The notes beneath the pieces were generated by a model. It had not been told where the DNA came from. It saw nothing but the letters and a program-made list of their open reading frames with translations, and searched no databases. A stretch of DNA of 64,000 bases. Origin: Metabacillus sp. FJAT-52054 (GTDB lineage Bacteria > Bacillota > Bacilli > Bacillales > Bacillaceae). Position 1 is the stretch's first letter; the number at the start of each line of letters is the position of its first letter. This document shows, piece after piece, positions 42,384-51,807 of this stretch. Position numbers and translations under genes: made by a program. The stretch lies in NCBI RefSeq assembly GCF_037201815.1, contig NZ_CP147407.1:434001-498000 (forward strand), given 5' to 3'.

Positions 42384-42401
42384 CGGTTAACTGGTCCGTC
42401 A

Positions 42402-43697
42402 TTATATACAAATATGGCTGTTTTTCTTTAGCCAAACGCGCTCATAGGCATCAGTGTAGCGTTCTTTCCAGTGCTGTTTGTACCACTTTATGTGTTCAGG
42501 AGGGACTTGTTCACCGATGATTGGCCGGTTAAAACCATTGCCCATTTGGATATTTTGATAGGAGGTTTTTTCCAGCCATGCTCTTAACAGCTCCATTATA
42601 TCCCCGGCAGACCGGTTATCTGCAAACTCCATACTGTCCAATACGAGCAAGTCTCCATCTTCGCTTAGCCAAATCCATGATTGAGCCAGTAATTTTGATT
42701 TTTTTTCGAAGAGTAAAAAGCCGCTTTCCGGGTTCAATAGCCCTTCCATCATGGATGCTTCCCCGCTTCCATTTAATCGCTGGCAGCAAATGGTCAAATG
42801 GCCCAAAATAACCTGTTTCTGATCATTAGGGTCCAAAACATACGCCCTTCCATGGATGGAATCTACTCTTTCTTGCTTTAAACTGCACGTAAACGGTGTC
42901 ACGAAAGAAGCTGGGTATTTTTCTTTACAACGCTCCCATTCTCTCTCTTTTCGGTTGAAAGCGAGGTATTCTTTCTGTTTAGATAAACTGCCTTCCCGCG
43001 GAAAATCCGGTTCCTCCCAATAGGCGATTCCATCATGAACGGTTTCATTCTTTGTTTTCCCTGTCTTCGATAGTACCCACTGCTCCAATTCAGGATTCTC
43101 AAAAGGGTATTTGCAGGCGATGCCAGCGGCAAAGCTGTGTAAATTTCGTTTTTTCTGCTTCATATGCAGGATTACAGATGGCAAGCGGTCTCTGAAAATA
43201 AGGCCGTATGTGATCCGATCATAAATAGAAGGGATGTCATTTTTGAGGGATAAGGCGAAGCGCATACTGCGGACATGAAAGGTCCGAATAAGCATAGGGA
43301 CATTCAGTTCATCAATCATCTCAACTAAATAGATCAATATTTTCGGGACTTGATTGAACTTACATTGAAAGCCCGTATACATTTTCCAGATGGCCAAAGC
43401 GGTGTGAAAGTCATTAAATTGCTTCTTGTATTCATCATCATCCCGGCTTAATTTCTCCAGAACATTCACTAAATCTTTTGGGATGTTAAATTGAAACAAC
43501 AGTTGAAAAAGTGGGTATTTTTTTTCGTATGCTTTCTCTATTTCATCGCGGCTGAAAGCCCTGAAATGATCGGTGATTTCCTCATCAGTCTCTCTGCTGT
43601 CAAAAAAATAAGAGGGTTCGGATTCTTGAGAGGACACGTTAAATAACCCCTTTCTTATTTCTAACATTTTATTGATCAAAGGGTTATGACGTGTCAC
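42402..43697 (-). CDS. Uncharacterised 431-residue protein
   Basis: Not recognised. A soluble protein in two parts: a helical N-terminal 200 residues with many basic and aromatic residues (KMYTGFQCKFNQVPKIL), and a C-terminal part from about 280 whose pattern (MMEGLLNPESGFLLFEK, LAQSWIWLSEDGDLLVLDSM, then LLRAWLEKTSYQNIQMGNGF) resembles the strands and helices of a GNAT acetyltransferase fold, without a clear acetyl-CoA loop. The start is uncertain: GTG 43697 has no good ribosome binding site, and ATG 43667 is an alternative. It stands alone between DUF1272 and a methyltransferase. Confidence 0.6.
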   Translation of the reverse strand: MTRHNPLINKMLEIRKGLFNVSSQESEPSYFFDSRETDEEITDHFRAFSRDEIEKAYEKKYPLFQLLFQFNIPKDLVNVLEKLSRDDDEYKKQFNDFHTALAIWKMYTGFQCKFNQVPKILIYLVEMIDELNVPMLIRTFHVRSMRFALSLKNDIPSIYDRITYGLIFRDRLPSVILHMKQKKRNLHSFAAGIACKYPFENPELEQWVLSKTGKTKNETVHDGIAYWEEPDFPREGSLSKQKEYLAFNRKEREWERCKEKYPASFVTPFTCSLKQERVDSIHGRAYVLDPNDQKQVILGHLTICCQRLNGSGEASMMEGLLNPESGFLLFEKKSKLLAQSWIWLSEDGDLLVLDSMEFADNRSAGDIMELLRAWLEKTSYQNIQMGNGFNRPIIGEQVPPEHIKWYKQHWKERYTDAYERVWLKKNSHICI

Positions 43698-43860
43698 TCA
43701 ATTCACAAACTAGACTGATGAACACAAAAAGAAGGAAATAGACAGACAATCCGGTCGAATTCTTGTTTGAATAATGAGCCGTATAGAACCTGCCTGTAAA
43801 ATTGATATAGAAAGTACGTGAGTCTATAATAATCATTAGACATTATCTAGGAGTGACCCC

Positions 43861-44475
43861 ATGAAGGAAGCCTATTACGACCACATCATGAATGTGAAAA
43901 CGGAAAGATACCAAAAAGAAATCCTGCAAGCCGTGCACTATCACTATCACCGCTACGAGCCAACACCATATCGCGCGCTCGACGCCTTATTTGAATATTA
44001 TAAGCTTGAGAGCGGCGATCACGTGGTCGATTTCGGCTGCGGAATGGGACGGTTGATTTTCTATATCCATTATCATTTCAATGCCTCGGTTACCGGAATT
44101 GAAATGAACGAAGGGTTGTATGAATCCGCTCTGGAAAACCTGGATCGCTACGGAAAAAAAACCAAAAAGAACAAAGATAAAATACAATTCCAATGCTGCC
44201 TGGCAGAGGAATATTCCATTACAGATCAAGATAACCGGTTTTACTTCTTCAATCCGTTTTCCATCCAAGTGTTCATCAAAATCGTTAACAACATTCTGCT
44301 TTCAGTAGAAAAAGAACCTCGGGAAACGGAACTGGTTTTGTATTATCCATCCGAAGAATACATCCTTTTTTTAGAAAACCAGACAGCCTTTGAGCTGAAA
44401 GAAGAAGTCTATGTACCGGAGCTTTATGACATTAACCCGGCAGAGAAGTTTATGATTTATCGGCTTTCTTATTAA
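43861..44475 (+). CDS. Class I SAM-dependent methyltransferase
   Basis: A 204-residue protein. VVDFGCGMGRL at about residue 59 is the SAM-binding motif I, GIEMNEGLYE the acidic motif II, and FFNPFS the catalytic-loop region. The N-terminal 40 residues (MKEAYYDHIMNVKTERYQKE) are helical. The substrate is unknown. ATG 43861 follows TAGGAGTGA. A decayed second copy of the same gene lies at 45103-45270. Confidence 0.82.
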   Translation: MKEAYYDHIMNVKTERYQKEILQAVHYHYHRYEPTPYRALDALFEYYKLESGDHVVDFGCGMGRLIFYIHYHFNASVTGIEMNEGLYESALENLDRYGKKTKKNKDKIQFQCCLAEEYSITDQDNRFYFFNPFSIQVFIKIVNNILLSVEKEPRETELVLYYPSEEYILFLENQTAFELKEEVYVPELYDINPAEKFMIYRLSY

Positions 44476-44508
44476 GGGAAATTGAATTTCTTATCTGGAG
44501 TTGATGAA

Positions 44509-45060
44509 ATGGAAGCGCAAGTTCAAAGGGATTTTGACAATCTGGAATCGGCAGACAAAGAAATTCAATATGCAGCTTTTAAAAATATATTAGCTGTAAC
44601 AGAAAAAGAAGTGAACTGGGCATATGAAGTGTGGGATCAGTTTCTACAGGACCTAAGCAATCGCAATCATCACAAAAGATCACGTGCAGCACAATTTCTT
44701 TCTCATCTGGCAATCAGTGATCCGGACAAAAGAATGCTTAATGATTTTCCCCGTTTATGGGAAGTAACGAGAGACCCCAAGTTTGTCACGGCTAGACATT
44801 GCTTGCAATCCATCTGGCGAGTAGGTTTGGCTGGAGATGAGCAGCAAGAAATGCTGATTCATCATCTCGCTAATCGTTTTACGCACTGCTCAGATGAAAA
44901 AAATCATACGTTAATTCGATTTGATCTGATTCAAGGCCTCAGAAACTTATATGATCAGGTTAAGAATGAAGAAATAAAACAAATAGCGCTTGGTTTAATA
45001 GAGGTAGAAGAAGACAGCAAATATCAAAAGAAATATGCAGCTGTATGGCGGAATACATAA
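44509..45060 (+). CDS. HEAT-repeat-like protein
   Basis: A 183-residue all-helical protein, start ATG 44509 with TGGAG upstream. Pairs of helices (KRSRAAQFLSHLAI, ARHCLQSIWRVGLAG, IRFDLIQGLRNLYDQV) look like ARM/HEAT repeats, a protein-binding scaffold. It follows the methyltransferase by 33 bp in the same direction and may be co-transcribed. No function can be assigned. Confidence 0.65.
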   Translation: MEAQVQRDFDNLESADKEIQYAAFKNILAVTEKEVNWAYEVWDQFLQDLSNRNHHKRSRAAQFLSHLAISDPDKRMLNDFPRLWEVTRDPKFVTARHCLQSIWRVGLAGDEQQEMLIHHLANRFTHCSDEKNHTLIRFDLIQGLRNLYDQVKNEEIKQIALGLIEVEEDSKYQKKYAAVWRNT

Positions 45061-45102
45061 TAGCAAATAGAAATTCGTCTCTATTTCCTAAGAAGCTGAC
45101 CG

Positions 45103-45270
45103 ATGAAAGAAGAGTATTATAAGAAGATAGGAATTGATTTTAAATTATCCATCTGAAGAGTCATTTTTCATAAAAAACTTACCATCCTATTTGCTGTAGG
45201 AAGAAGTCTATGTACCGTAGCTTGTGATAGTAATCCAGCAGAGAAGTTTATAACATACCGTCTGTCATAA
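45103..45270 (+). pseudogene. Decayed second copy of the methyltransferase gene
   Basis: The start (MKEEYYKKIGID) resembles the first residues of the intact methyltransferase at 43861, and after a jump the tail reads NYPSEESFF..EEVYVP..NPAEKFITYRLS with in-frame stops, matching its last 45 residues. About 130 residues are deleted. The two copies flank the HEAT-like gene, as after a local duplication. Confidence 0.65.
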
Positions 45271-45277
45271 TAAAGAG

Positions 45278-45325
45278 AACCAGGCTATGGAAGTGAAGAA
45301 TCATTCCATAACCTGGTTTTTATTT
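45278..45325 (+). terminator. Terminator before the NERD-helicase gene
   Basis: AACCAGG and CTATGGAA (45278-45292) pair with TTCCATAA and CCTGGTT (45304-45318), then TTTTATTTTT. Confidence 0.8.
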
Positions 45326-45402
45326 TTACAATAAACGACAATTGGTAGTCGAAATGATATATGATAAAAGTAACTAAACTTAGAATGCTGGAGTGAAATA
45401 CA

Positions 45403-47316
45403 TTGGCTTATACGGTCCCTGAAACAATCCGTTCTTCTGCCACAGCTGGTGAAAGACTATTGTTTACGACATTAAAAAATTTTCTTCCGGATGATTATAT
45501 TGTCTACTATGAGCCTGAGATTCATGGAAGGCATCCTGATTTTGTGATTATCGGGCCTGATCTTGGATTAGTGGTTCTTGAGGTGAAGGATTATACGCAA
45601 AATACAATTTTTCAGGTAAATACAGATACATGGACCATTGTGAACGGCAAAGGCCAGCAGGCAGCCGTTAAAAGTCCGATTAAGCAGGCAAGAGATTACA
45701 TGTTTCATATTACGAATGCCCTTCAAAAGGATAAGAATTTAATTCAAACGGAGGGGCCCTATCGATTTAAATTAAAATTCCCTTCTGGATATGGTGCCGT
45801 TTTTACAAGGCTGAAGCAGGATTTTTTCGTGAGGGAAGGGCTTTATTCCGTTTGCGATCCAAATCTGGTGTTAACAAGAGACGAAATCGATCCGGATAAA
45901 GAGGAATTCTCAGAAGAAAATCTGATTGAAAAAATCATGGGGATGTTTGTCGTTCCATTCCGCTTAAAGGAACCTCTTACAAAAGAAGAGATTGATGCAA
46001 TTCGGTATCATTTGTTTCCGGAAGTGCGAATCAGTGCCGAGTTCAAGCCTCCTGTTCCTTATCAGGATCAGCTCCTGCTGTCCCTGCATGAAATCAAAAC
46101 GATGGATTTGCATCAGGAAAATCTGGCGAGGCAGATCGGAGACAAAAATCGCCTGATACGCGGAGTTGCGGGGAGCGGTAAAACGTTAATTTTATCTGCC
46201 AGAGCGAAATATCTATCGAAACAGCACCCGGAGTGGAAAATTCTAGTGTTATGCTACAACATCTCGCTGGCTCAGGAAATCCGGCATATGATTCGGATGA
46301 AAATGAATGAACCGGATAGTTTGTTTGATTTTGACCCGAACAATGCGGCAAATGACGGTGATTTGAAGAATATCCAGGTCTATAATTTTCACGCATGGCT
46401 GAAGCAGGAAATGAAAATCAGTGAAAAGCAGATTCCTATATTTGTTCAGAAGCTCGCTTCAGGAGAAGCCATTCTTCCAAAATATGATGCCATTCTCATC
46501 GATGAAGGACAGGATTTTGAACCGGAATGGCTCTCGCTTGCTAGCTCCGTTTTAAATCCTGATACACAAATGCTCCTGCTCGTGGAAGACCGCGTCCAAA
46601 ACATTTATTCACGTAAACGTTCCTATGTACAAGATACAGGACTAAGCTTTCAAGGCCGGTCGAAAATCCTTTCTATAAACTATCGGAATACAGCGCAAAT
46701 CGTAAAATTTGCCTGGGACTTTTACAGAAATCACTCTGCTCTGAAGAATAAAGTGGTTAAAGGCTCCATCGAAGGAGAAGAAATTATTTCACCTCAAAGT
46801 ACGAGAAGAAGAGGGCCGGAGCCAGCAATCTTGAAAGGCAAAAACCTGAAAGAGGAAATGGGTTTCGCCATAAAGCTAATGAAGAGGCTTCATGCTGAAA
46901 AGGGCGTTCCGTACTCTGAAATGCTGATCCTTTATAGAGTAAAACGAACGTATAATCAAAACATCATTGAAACCATCCAAAAGGAATTAAAGGCTGCCGG
47001 TATCCCGAATTTCTGGCTGACGGAAAACGCAGACAGCAAACGGGGCTATGAGAAAAATCAGGAAAAGGTTGTCATCAGCACAATTGACAGCAGCAAAGGG
47101 CTGGATTTTCAGGCTGTCTTCATCGTGAATGCCGAAAACATGCCTTTTGCATTGGAGGCGAATAAGGAAAGAGAGGTATCTCTTCTTTATATCGGAATGA
47201 CGAGATCAAAGGACTATTTATTTATCTCTTATTCTGGAGAGTCGGAATTCACAAATTACTTCGATAAAATAAAGGATAATCGGTTGAAGCTGAAAGAGAA
47301 GTTGGGTTCGGTTTAA
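45403..47316 (+). CDS. NERD nuclease - SF1 (UvrD-like) helicase fusion
   Basis: A 637-residue protein starting at TTG 45403 (GGAGTG upstream). Residues 10-135 are a NERD domain, related to restriction endonucleases, with Asp46, Glu60 and Lys62 (HPDFVII, VVLEVKDY). Residues 250-630 are a superfamily I helicase: Walker A GVAGSGKT at 254-261, LIDEGQDF near 366, YRNT motif, and the C-terminal YIGMTRSKDYLF. NERD helicases are predicted to unwind and cut DNA; some occur in anti-phage gene sets. It is a lone gene here, with base composition like its surroundings. Confidence 0.87.
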   Translation: MAYTVPETIRSSATAGERLLFTTLKNFLPDDYIVYYEPEIHGRHPDFVIIGPDLGLVVLEVKDYTQNTIFQVNTDTWTIVNGKGQQAAVKSPIKQARDYMFHITNALQKDKNLIQTEGPYRFKLKFPSGYGAVFTRLKQDFFVREGLYSVCDPNLVLTRDEIDPDKEEFSEENLIEKIMGMFVVPFRLKEPLTKEEIDAIRYHLFPEVRISAEFKPPVPYQDQLLLSLHEIKTMDLHQENLARQIGDKNRLIRGVAGSGKTLILSARAKYLSKQHPEWKILVLCYNISLAQEIRHMIRMKMNEPDSLFDFDPNNAANDGDLKNIQVYNFHAWLKQEMKISEKQIPIFVQKLASGEAILPKYDAILIDEGQDFEPEWLSLASSVLNPDTQMLLLVEDRVQNIYSRKRSYVQDTGLSFQGRSKILSINYRNTAQIVKFAWDFYRNHSALKNKVVKGSIEGEEIISPQSTRRRGPEPAILKGKNLKEEMGFAIKLMKRLHAEKGVPYSEMLILYRVKRTYNQNIIETIQKELKAAGIPNFWLTENADSKRGYEKNQEKVVISTIDSSKGLDFQAVFIVNAENMPFALEANKEREVSLLYIGMTRSKDYLFISYSGESEFTNYFDKIKDNRLKLKEKLGSV

Positions 47317-47375
47317 GCAGAAGGATATTTCTTTTCGAATGGAGAAGTTAAACCTATTAAAGGGGGTTTTGTCCA

Positions 47376-47942
47376 TTGAAACAGGCACTGCTAGTCATCG
47401 ACACTCAAGCTGAACTGGTTGAAGGAAATGAAAACGAACAACCTGTTTATAACAAAGAGAGGCTGTTAAACACTATTAATACCCTCATTGAAAAAGCACA
47501 GCAGTCAGACATCGAGGTTATTTTCATCCGTGATTTGGATGTGGCAGGAGGGAAAAGTCCTGGGTTTGATATTCACCCGGCCATTCATGTTCCGGAAGAT
47601 TCCGTTATTTTTGACAAGCGGGCGACCAATTCCTTTTACGGTACACCTTTACTAGGGTATTTGAGAGAAAAAGAGATTCAGCATCTTGTCATCATGGGAT
47701 GCCAAACGGAGTATTGCATTGATACCGCGGTCCGGACGGCAACGGTTTCGGGGTTTGATGTGACACTTGTTAAGGACGGGCACTCCACAACGAATTCACC
47801 TGTTTTACCTGCTGAACAGATCATCCGGCATCATAATAAAACGCTGCACGGCCATTACAATGTGGATAATTTTTCGATTGTTCGAGAAGCAAGTGAAGAC
47901 GTTTTTAGTCCGATGCATGATGGGTATCGAGCTGAGGCATGA
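47376..47942 (+). CDS. Isochorismatase-family cysteine hydrolase
   Basis: A 188-residue hydrolase with the family triad: Asp9 (LLVIDTQAEL), Lys in FDKRATNSF and Cys in MGCQTEYCID. This group includes nicotinamidases, N-carbamoylsarcosine amidases and isochorismatases; the substrate is not readable. TTG 47376 with AGGGGG upstream is the start. It is an intact relative of the deleted gene at 41981. Confidence 0.83.
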   Translation: MKQALLVIDTQAELVEGNENEQPVYNKERLLNTINTLIEKAQQSDIEVIFIRDLDVAGGKSPGFDIHPAIHVPEDSVIFDKRATNSFYGTPLLGYLREKEIQHLVIMGCQTEYCIDTAVRTATVSGFDVTLVKDGHSTTNSPVLPAEQIIRHHNKTLHGHYNVDNFSIVREASEDVFSPMHDGYRAEA

Positions 47943-47950
47943 TGGAGGAG

Positions 47951-47987
47951 GCCAGGAGAGACGATCCGTTTCTCCTGGCTTTTTTTT
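47951..47987. terminator. Terminator between convergent hydrolase genes
   Basis: GCCAGGAGA (47951-47959) pairs perfectly with TCTCCTGGC (47971-47979), then eight T. Confidence 0.85.
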
Positions 47988-48675
47988 ACTTGGAAAGGAA
48001 GTTTTGAACAGCCGCTAAAAATTCTGGCAGGTTATCATCATGGACAAAGTGCCCGGCATCTTCAATTGTTACTAATTCGCAATTCGGAATAAGCCCGGAT
48101 ACTTCCTTCAATTTGTCTTGAGGAATGTGACTGGCTCCGCCGCCGATGATCAGAGCAGGAGCAGAAATATCAGGAAGGCGAGCCCACCATTTCGGATCAG
48201 GCTCGTTCAGCTGCTGCATAATAGAAGGCACCACAGGCCAATCGAATGGAAGCGGATCTGAAGGTTCTGAGGGAATATCCAATGGTTTATCCGGAAATGG
48301 AGGCGGTGTGTCTTCAACGATTAACCGTTCTACTCTCGAAGGAAAGGTTTCCGAAAAAAGATAGGATACTGTCCCGCCCATGGAATGCCCCAATAATGTA
48401 AAGGTCTCTAAATTCATCGCATCTGCAAAATGAAGCAGGTCCTCGCACATCTTTTCAAACGTGTATTGACCAGGTCTTGCGCTCCCGCCGTGCCCCCTTT
48501 GATCAAGGGCTAAAACGCGGTATTTTTCCCCCAGCACCGCCGCCGCATGATCCCAAGATTCCCCACTCATCCCAAGTGCATGAAGCGCAACAATCGGCGG
48601 GGCAGAAGCTTCCCCTGTTTCCCGATATTGAAAGGGGAGTCCGTTCAATTCGAGCTGGTTTACGCGTGTTTTCAT
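47986..48675 (-). CDS. Alpha/beta hydrolase
   Basis: A 229-residue alpha/beta hydrolase fold protein. The nucleophile elbow is GHSMGG, the oxyanion region LHALGMSGESWDHAA, and the catalytic His is in DAGHFVHDD. The substrate could be an ester or related compound. AAGGAGATG precedes ATG 48675. Confidence 0.85.
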   Translation of the reverse strand: MKTRVNQLELNGLPFQYRETGEASAPPIVALHALGMSGESWDHAAAVLGEKYRVLALDQRGHGGSARPGQYTFEKMCEDLLHFADAMNLETFTLLGHSMGGTVSYLFSETFPSRVERLIVEDTPPPFPDKPLDIPSEPSDPLPFDWPVVPSIMQQLNEPDPKWWARLPDISAPALIIGGGASHIPQDKLKEVSGLIPNCELVTIEDAGHFVHDDNLPEFLAAVQNFLSK

Positions 48676-48859
48676 CTTCAGTCATCTCCTTGGCAGGTTC
48701 CTGATTAGGAAGATAATTTGCTCTGAAAAACAACAAACAACATCTATAAAATGGAACAGCATGTTATATTCATAATAAAAAGAATTTACAGAAAAATAAA
48801 GGGATTAATTTAATGAACAAGGAGAAAAGCTCTATTAGCAGAAAAGTGGAGGTTTGATG

Positions 48860-49396
48860 ATGAACATTTATCTACAGCCTTTAAGTGCAGAAGATGCAGA
48901 GCCTATTTTGAAAATGGAACAAAGAAACAGAGAGTTTTTCAGCCAGTTTGCACCTGACAGAGACGATCAATATTATACGCTGGAAGGGCAAATAAGCAGA
49001 ATGAAGAAATTTGAGGAAAACCGGGAAAAGGATTCAGGATATTCTTTTGGTATCTACCTGCACCAATCAAAAAAATTAATTGGACAAATTGGCTTTTTTA
49101 AAGTAGAAAGGGGTCCAGCCCAAAAGGCAATGATCGGTTATTCCTTAGATCAGGACCATAACGGAAAAGGGTACATGACAGAGGCCGTTCAGTTAATCGT
49201 CGACTTTGGCTTCAATGAATTGAATCTGCATCGAATAGAGGCGGAAGTCATGCCACACAACAAAGGCTCAATCCGCATTTTGGAGAAATCAGGCTTTCAC
49301 AAAGAGGGAATTTCAAAGAAAAACGTCATGATCAACGGTAATTGGGAGGATCATCAGGTTTTGGCCATCATTAATGAGAGTTATAGAGCTAAATAG
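48860..49396 (+). CDS. GNAT-family N-acetyltransferase (RimJ/RimL type)
   Basis: A 178-residue acetyltransferase. The core pattern is present: YSFGIYLHQSKKLIGQIGF, IGYSLDQDHNGKGYMTEAV (acetyl-CoA loop) and NLHRIEAEVMPHNKGSIRIL then GFHKEG, which marks the ribosomal-protein-like RimJ/RimL branch. The target may be a protein N-terminus or a small amine. GTGGAGG lies upstream; ATG 48860 has the best spacing of three adjacent starts. Confidence 0.85.
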   Translation: MNIYLQPLSAEDAEPILKMEQRNREFFSQFAPDRDDQYYTLEGQISRMKKFEENREKDSGYSFGIYLHQSKKLIGQIGFFKVERGPAQKAMIGYSLDQDHNGKGYMTEAVQLIVDFGFNELNLHRIEAEVMPHNKGSIRILEKSGFHKEGISKKNVMINGNWEDHQVLAIINESYRAK

Positions 49397-49460
49397 TGTT
49401 TAGAAACGTCTCAATAAGCCAATATAGAGCCCAAATTAGAAAGAAAACGATCAGATGAGA

Positions 49461-49580
49461 ATGGTTATCGGCTATTTTTCGGATATATCGACTATTTTTC
49501 AAAGATATCGACTATTTTTTAGATATATCGTCTATTTTTCGAATATATCGACCATTATTTTTATATATCGACTTTTCGGG
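49461..49580. repeat. Array A: six 20-bp direct repeats
   Basis: Units begin at 49461, 49481, 49501, 49521, 49541 and 49561 in exact 20-bp register; consensus about GGATATATCGACTATTTTTC. Each unit carries ATATCG, mostly inside the palindrome GATATATC. Chance reading gives a protein-like repeat (ISTIF, YRLFF), which is not a gene. The same repeat in reverse orientation is found at 59811-59930. Confidence 0.85.
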
Positions 49581-49664
49581 GGGATTCGACACGGACTCCA
49601 GCCTTCTAACCAGATTATGGAGAAGAAGGTAGAACTGGCGGCTGTGCTCTGAAGCATAGCCTCC

Positions 49665-51056
49665 TTACCTCAATACAACCGAAAACACACACCCGCCTGA
49701 ATCGCTCTCCTTCAGCACCAAATCCCCGCCCAAAGCCTTCGCAAGCATTTTGCTGAACGGCAATCCAAGTCCGAGCCCGCGTACCTTCAGTTTTTTCTTT
49801 TCACCCCGGAAAAAGCGTTCGAAGATATACGGCTGCTCACTTTCGGGTATACCTGGTCCGTTGTCAGCAACTTCAATCCGGTCTTCAAATAAAGTCACCG
49901 TAATTAGTCCTTTTCCGTCCATTGCCTGGCTGGAATTGTTCAATAGGTTGATGAGAATCTGCTGAAGTCTTAGTGGGTCGGTCTCGAGTGTAATGATTTT
50001 TTCTGGTGTATACACTACATACTTAACCTCGTTTTGCTGAGTCACGCTCCACTGCCTGACAATATTATGAATAAGTTCGTTCATATTGCATGTCTCCGGA
50101 TGAAGGGTAAAGGCGCCGGCGGATAGGGAGTTAAAGTCCAGCAGGTCCGCGATCATCGTTTGGAGACGATGGATTTCTTTAAGTGTAATGTCCAGAAATT
50201 CCTGGCGTTCTTCGCCGGTGACGATTCCGTCTCTCACAGCCTGGACGAGTCCGCTGATGGAGGTGACGGGTGTTTTTAAATCATGTGTAACGCCTGCGAG
50301 CAGCTCGGCTCTCAGTTTTTCAAGCTGAGTCAGCCTCTGCGTCATCTCTTCAAAAGAGGTTACGAGGTCGTAGATTTCCTGTTCCCTCACGTCAGAGTTC
50401 AGCTTGATATCGTATTGCCCTTCTTTGATTTCAGCCGCAGCGAGGGCGACCTCCTGGATCGGCTTCAGGATCCGTTTGGAGAGAATATAGATGACGAGCC
50501 AGCCTAGGAGTCCAAGGCCAATAAGTAAAATGGCGATTAGGCGGTATTCCTGATTGACGTCTGCCAGCTGGTCTTCTGTCTGCATGACGACAACCCAGCC
50601 TTTTTGCACCGAATCAATGACAATAGGCTCTTTAATGGTGTAAACGGACGTTCCGTTAATCTTTAATTTTTGAACGGTTTCATTATTGGAAAAAATGTTT
50701 GCAGGAAGCTTCAGCTTTTCAGGTCCCATCTCGGGTCCCGGACCCCTATGCGGTCCTCTTACCAGGACGCCTTTCTTATTCGTAATGAAAATTTGCGGGG
50801 GACGGCCCATATCCAAAACCCGGGAACGCTGATCAATCCGTCGGTCAAAGTCTTCAAAATTTTTTTGTCCGGCTGCTGTCTCGGCCGATTCAGCTGCTAA
50901 ATATTCAAGCAAATTCAGCCGGTTATCAATGGTCGTCTGGCGGATCCACCAGAAGGAGCCGATACCTAAAATGAGCAGACCGATACAAAGGGAGAAGAGG
51001 TACCGGGTCGTCCAATATTTTAATAATGTTGTCCGTTTTTTATTTTTCGTAAACAC
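49665..51056 (-). CDS. Sensor histidine kinase
   Basis: A 463-residue membrane kinase. Segments at about 18-38 and 170-192 flank an extracellular sensor of about 130 residues (motif GPHRGPGPEMGPEK). HAMP, dimerisation domain with His in GVTHDLKTPVTSI, and the ATPase domain (NLLNNSSQA, DNGPGIP, GLGLGLPFS) follow. It starts at GTG 51056, overlapping the response regulator stop by 17 bases, so the pair is co-translated. The adjacent secreted repeat protein may be its target or its signal source. Confidence 0.88.
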   Translation of the reverse strand: MFTKNKKRTTLLKYWTTRYLFSLCIGLLILGIGSFWWIRQTTIDNRLNLLEYLAAESAETAAGQKNFEDFDRRIDQRSRVLDMGRPPQIFITNKKGVLVRGPHRGPGPEMGPEKLKLPANIFSNNETVQKLKINGTSVYTIKEPIVIDSVQKGWVVVMQTEDQLADVNQEYRLIAILLIGLGLLGWLVIYILSKRILKPIQEVALAAAEIKEGQYDIKLNSDVREQEIYDLVTSFEEMTQRLTQLEKLRAELLAGVTHDLKTPVTSISGLVQAVRDGIVTGEERQEFLDITLKEIHRLQTMIADLLDFNSLSAGAFTLHPETCNMNELIHNIVRQWSVTQQNEVKYVVYTPEKIITLETDPLRLQQILINLLNNSSQAMDGKGLITVTLFEDRIEVADNGPGIPESEQPYIFERFFRGEKKKLKVRGLGLGLPFSKMLAKALGGDLVLKESDSGGCVFSVVLR

Positions 51057-51729
51057 TGAACTGATACCCCAATCCTCTGAGCGTTCTGATCTCACCGTAG
51101 GCGGATGACCAATTAATGAGCGCCTGGCGGATCCGCTTCACCGCAAGATCCACTGCCCGGTCGCTTCCTTCATAGTCCATGCCCCATACATGTTCAATTA
51201 ATTCTTCTCTAGTAAAGGTCCGGTTCGGCCGCTCTGCAAGGAAGATGAGCAGCGAGAGATCCTTCGGAGTCAGGATCACGGATTCGCCATCAATGGTCAC
51301 AAGATGGGAATCAAAGTGAATGCTTAAATTCCCGATTTGCTTCCGATTATCGGATTCCAGGATTTTTGAAGAACGGCGCAGTACAGCGTTCACCCTGGCA
51401 ATGACTTCTTCACCGATAAACGGCTTTGAAATGTAATCATCCGCGCCTTGATTGAGTCCTTTTAATTTATAATCAATGTCTCCGAGCGCCGTCAGCATAA
51501 TGACTGGACAGGCACTTACTTTTCTGATTTCCTGTAAAACCTCCCAGCCCTCCATACCCGGAAGCATCACATCCAGCAGGACAAGGTCAGGGGATTTTTC
51601 CCGGAAAACAGCTACCGCATCATTCCCGTCAAAGGCTTGGAGCACTTCATATCCTTCGTGTTTTAAATAAACACTCAACACTCTTGAAATAGTTTCCTCA
51701 TCTTCTGCTACTAAAATGGTTTTATTCAT
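51040..51729 (-). CDS. OmpR-family response regulator
   Basis: A 229-residue two-domain regulator: receiver with phospho-acceptor Asp53 (LVLLDVMLPG), and a winged-helix DNA-binding domain (LTPKDLSLLIFLAERP, VDLAVKRIRQALI). ATG 51729 follows GGAGGAGC. It is the partner of the kinase encoded immediately downstream, and of the repeat protein gene 78 bp upstream on the same strand. Confidence 0.9.
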   Translation of the reverse strand: MNKTILVAEDEETISRVLSVYLKHEGYEVLQAFDGNDAVAVFREKSPDLVLLDVMLPGMEGWEVLQEIRKVSACPVIMLTALGDIDYKLKGLNQGADDYISKPFIGEEVIARVNAVLRRSSKILESDNRKQIGNLSIHFDSHLVTIDGESVILTPKDLSLLIFLAERPNRTFTREELIEHVWGMDYEGSDRAVDLAVKRIRQALINWSSAYGEIRTLRGLGYQFSVYEK

Positions 51730-51807
51730 GACCGCTCCTCCTGTTACCTTCACTATACAAGAAAACTCCCTGGCTATAAATACCAAGGAGTTTCGCTTGT
51801 ATCTTTT

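Noticed and set aside
49461..49580. CRISPR array
   Set aside because: The units are contiguous 20-bp direct repeats with no unique spacers, and no cas genes are near.
49455..49652. 65-residue frame across repeat array A (and a 60-residue one across array B)
   Set aside because: It only reads the 20-bp DNA repeat; there is no ribosome binding site and the periodic residues follow from the repeat, not from protein selection.
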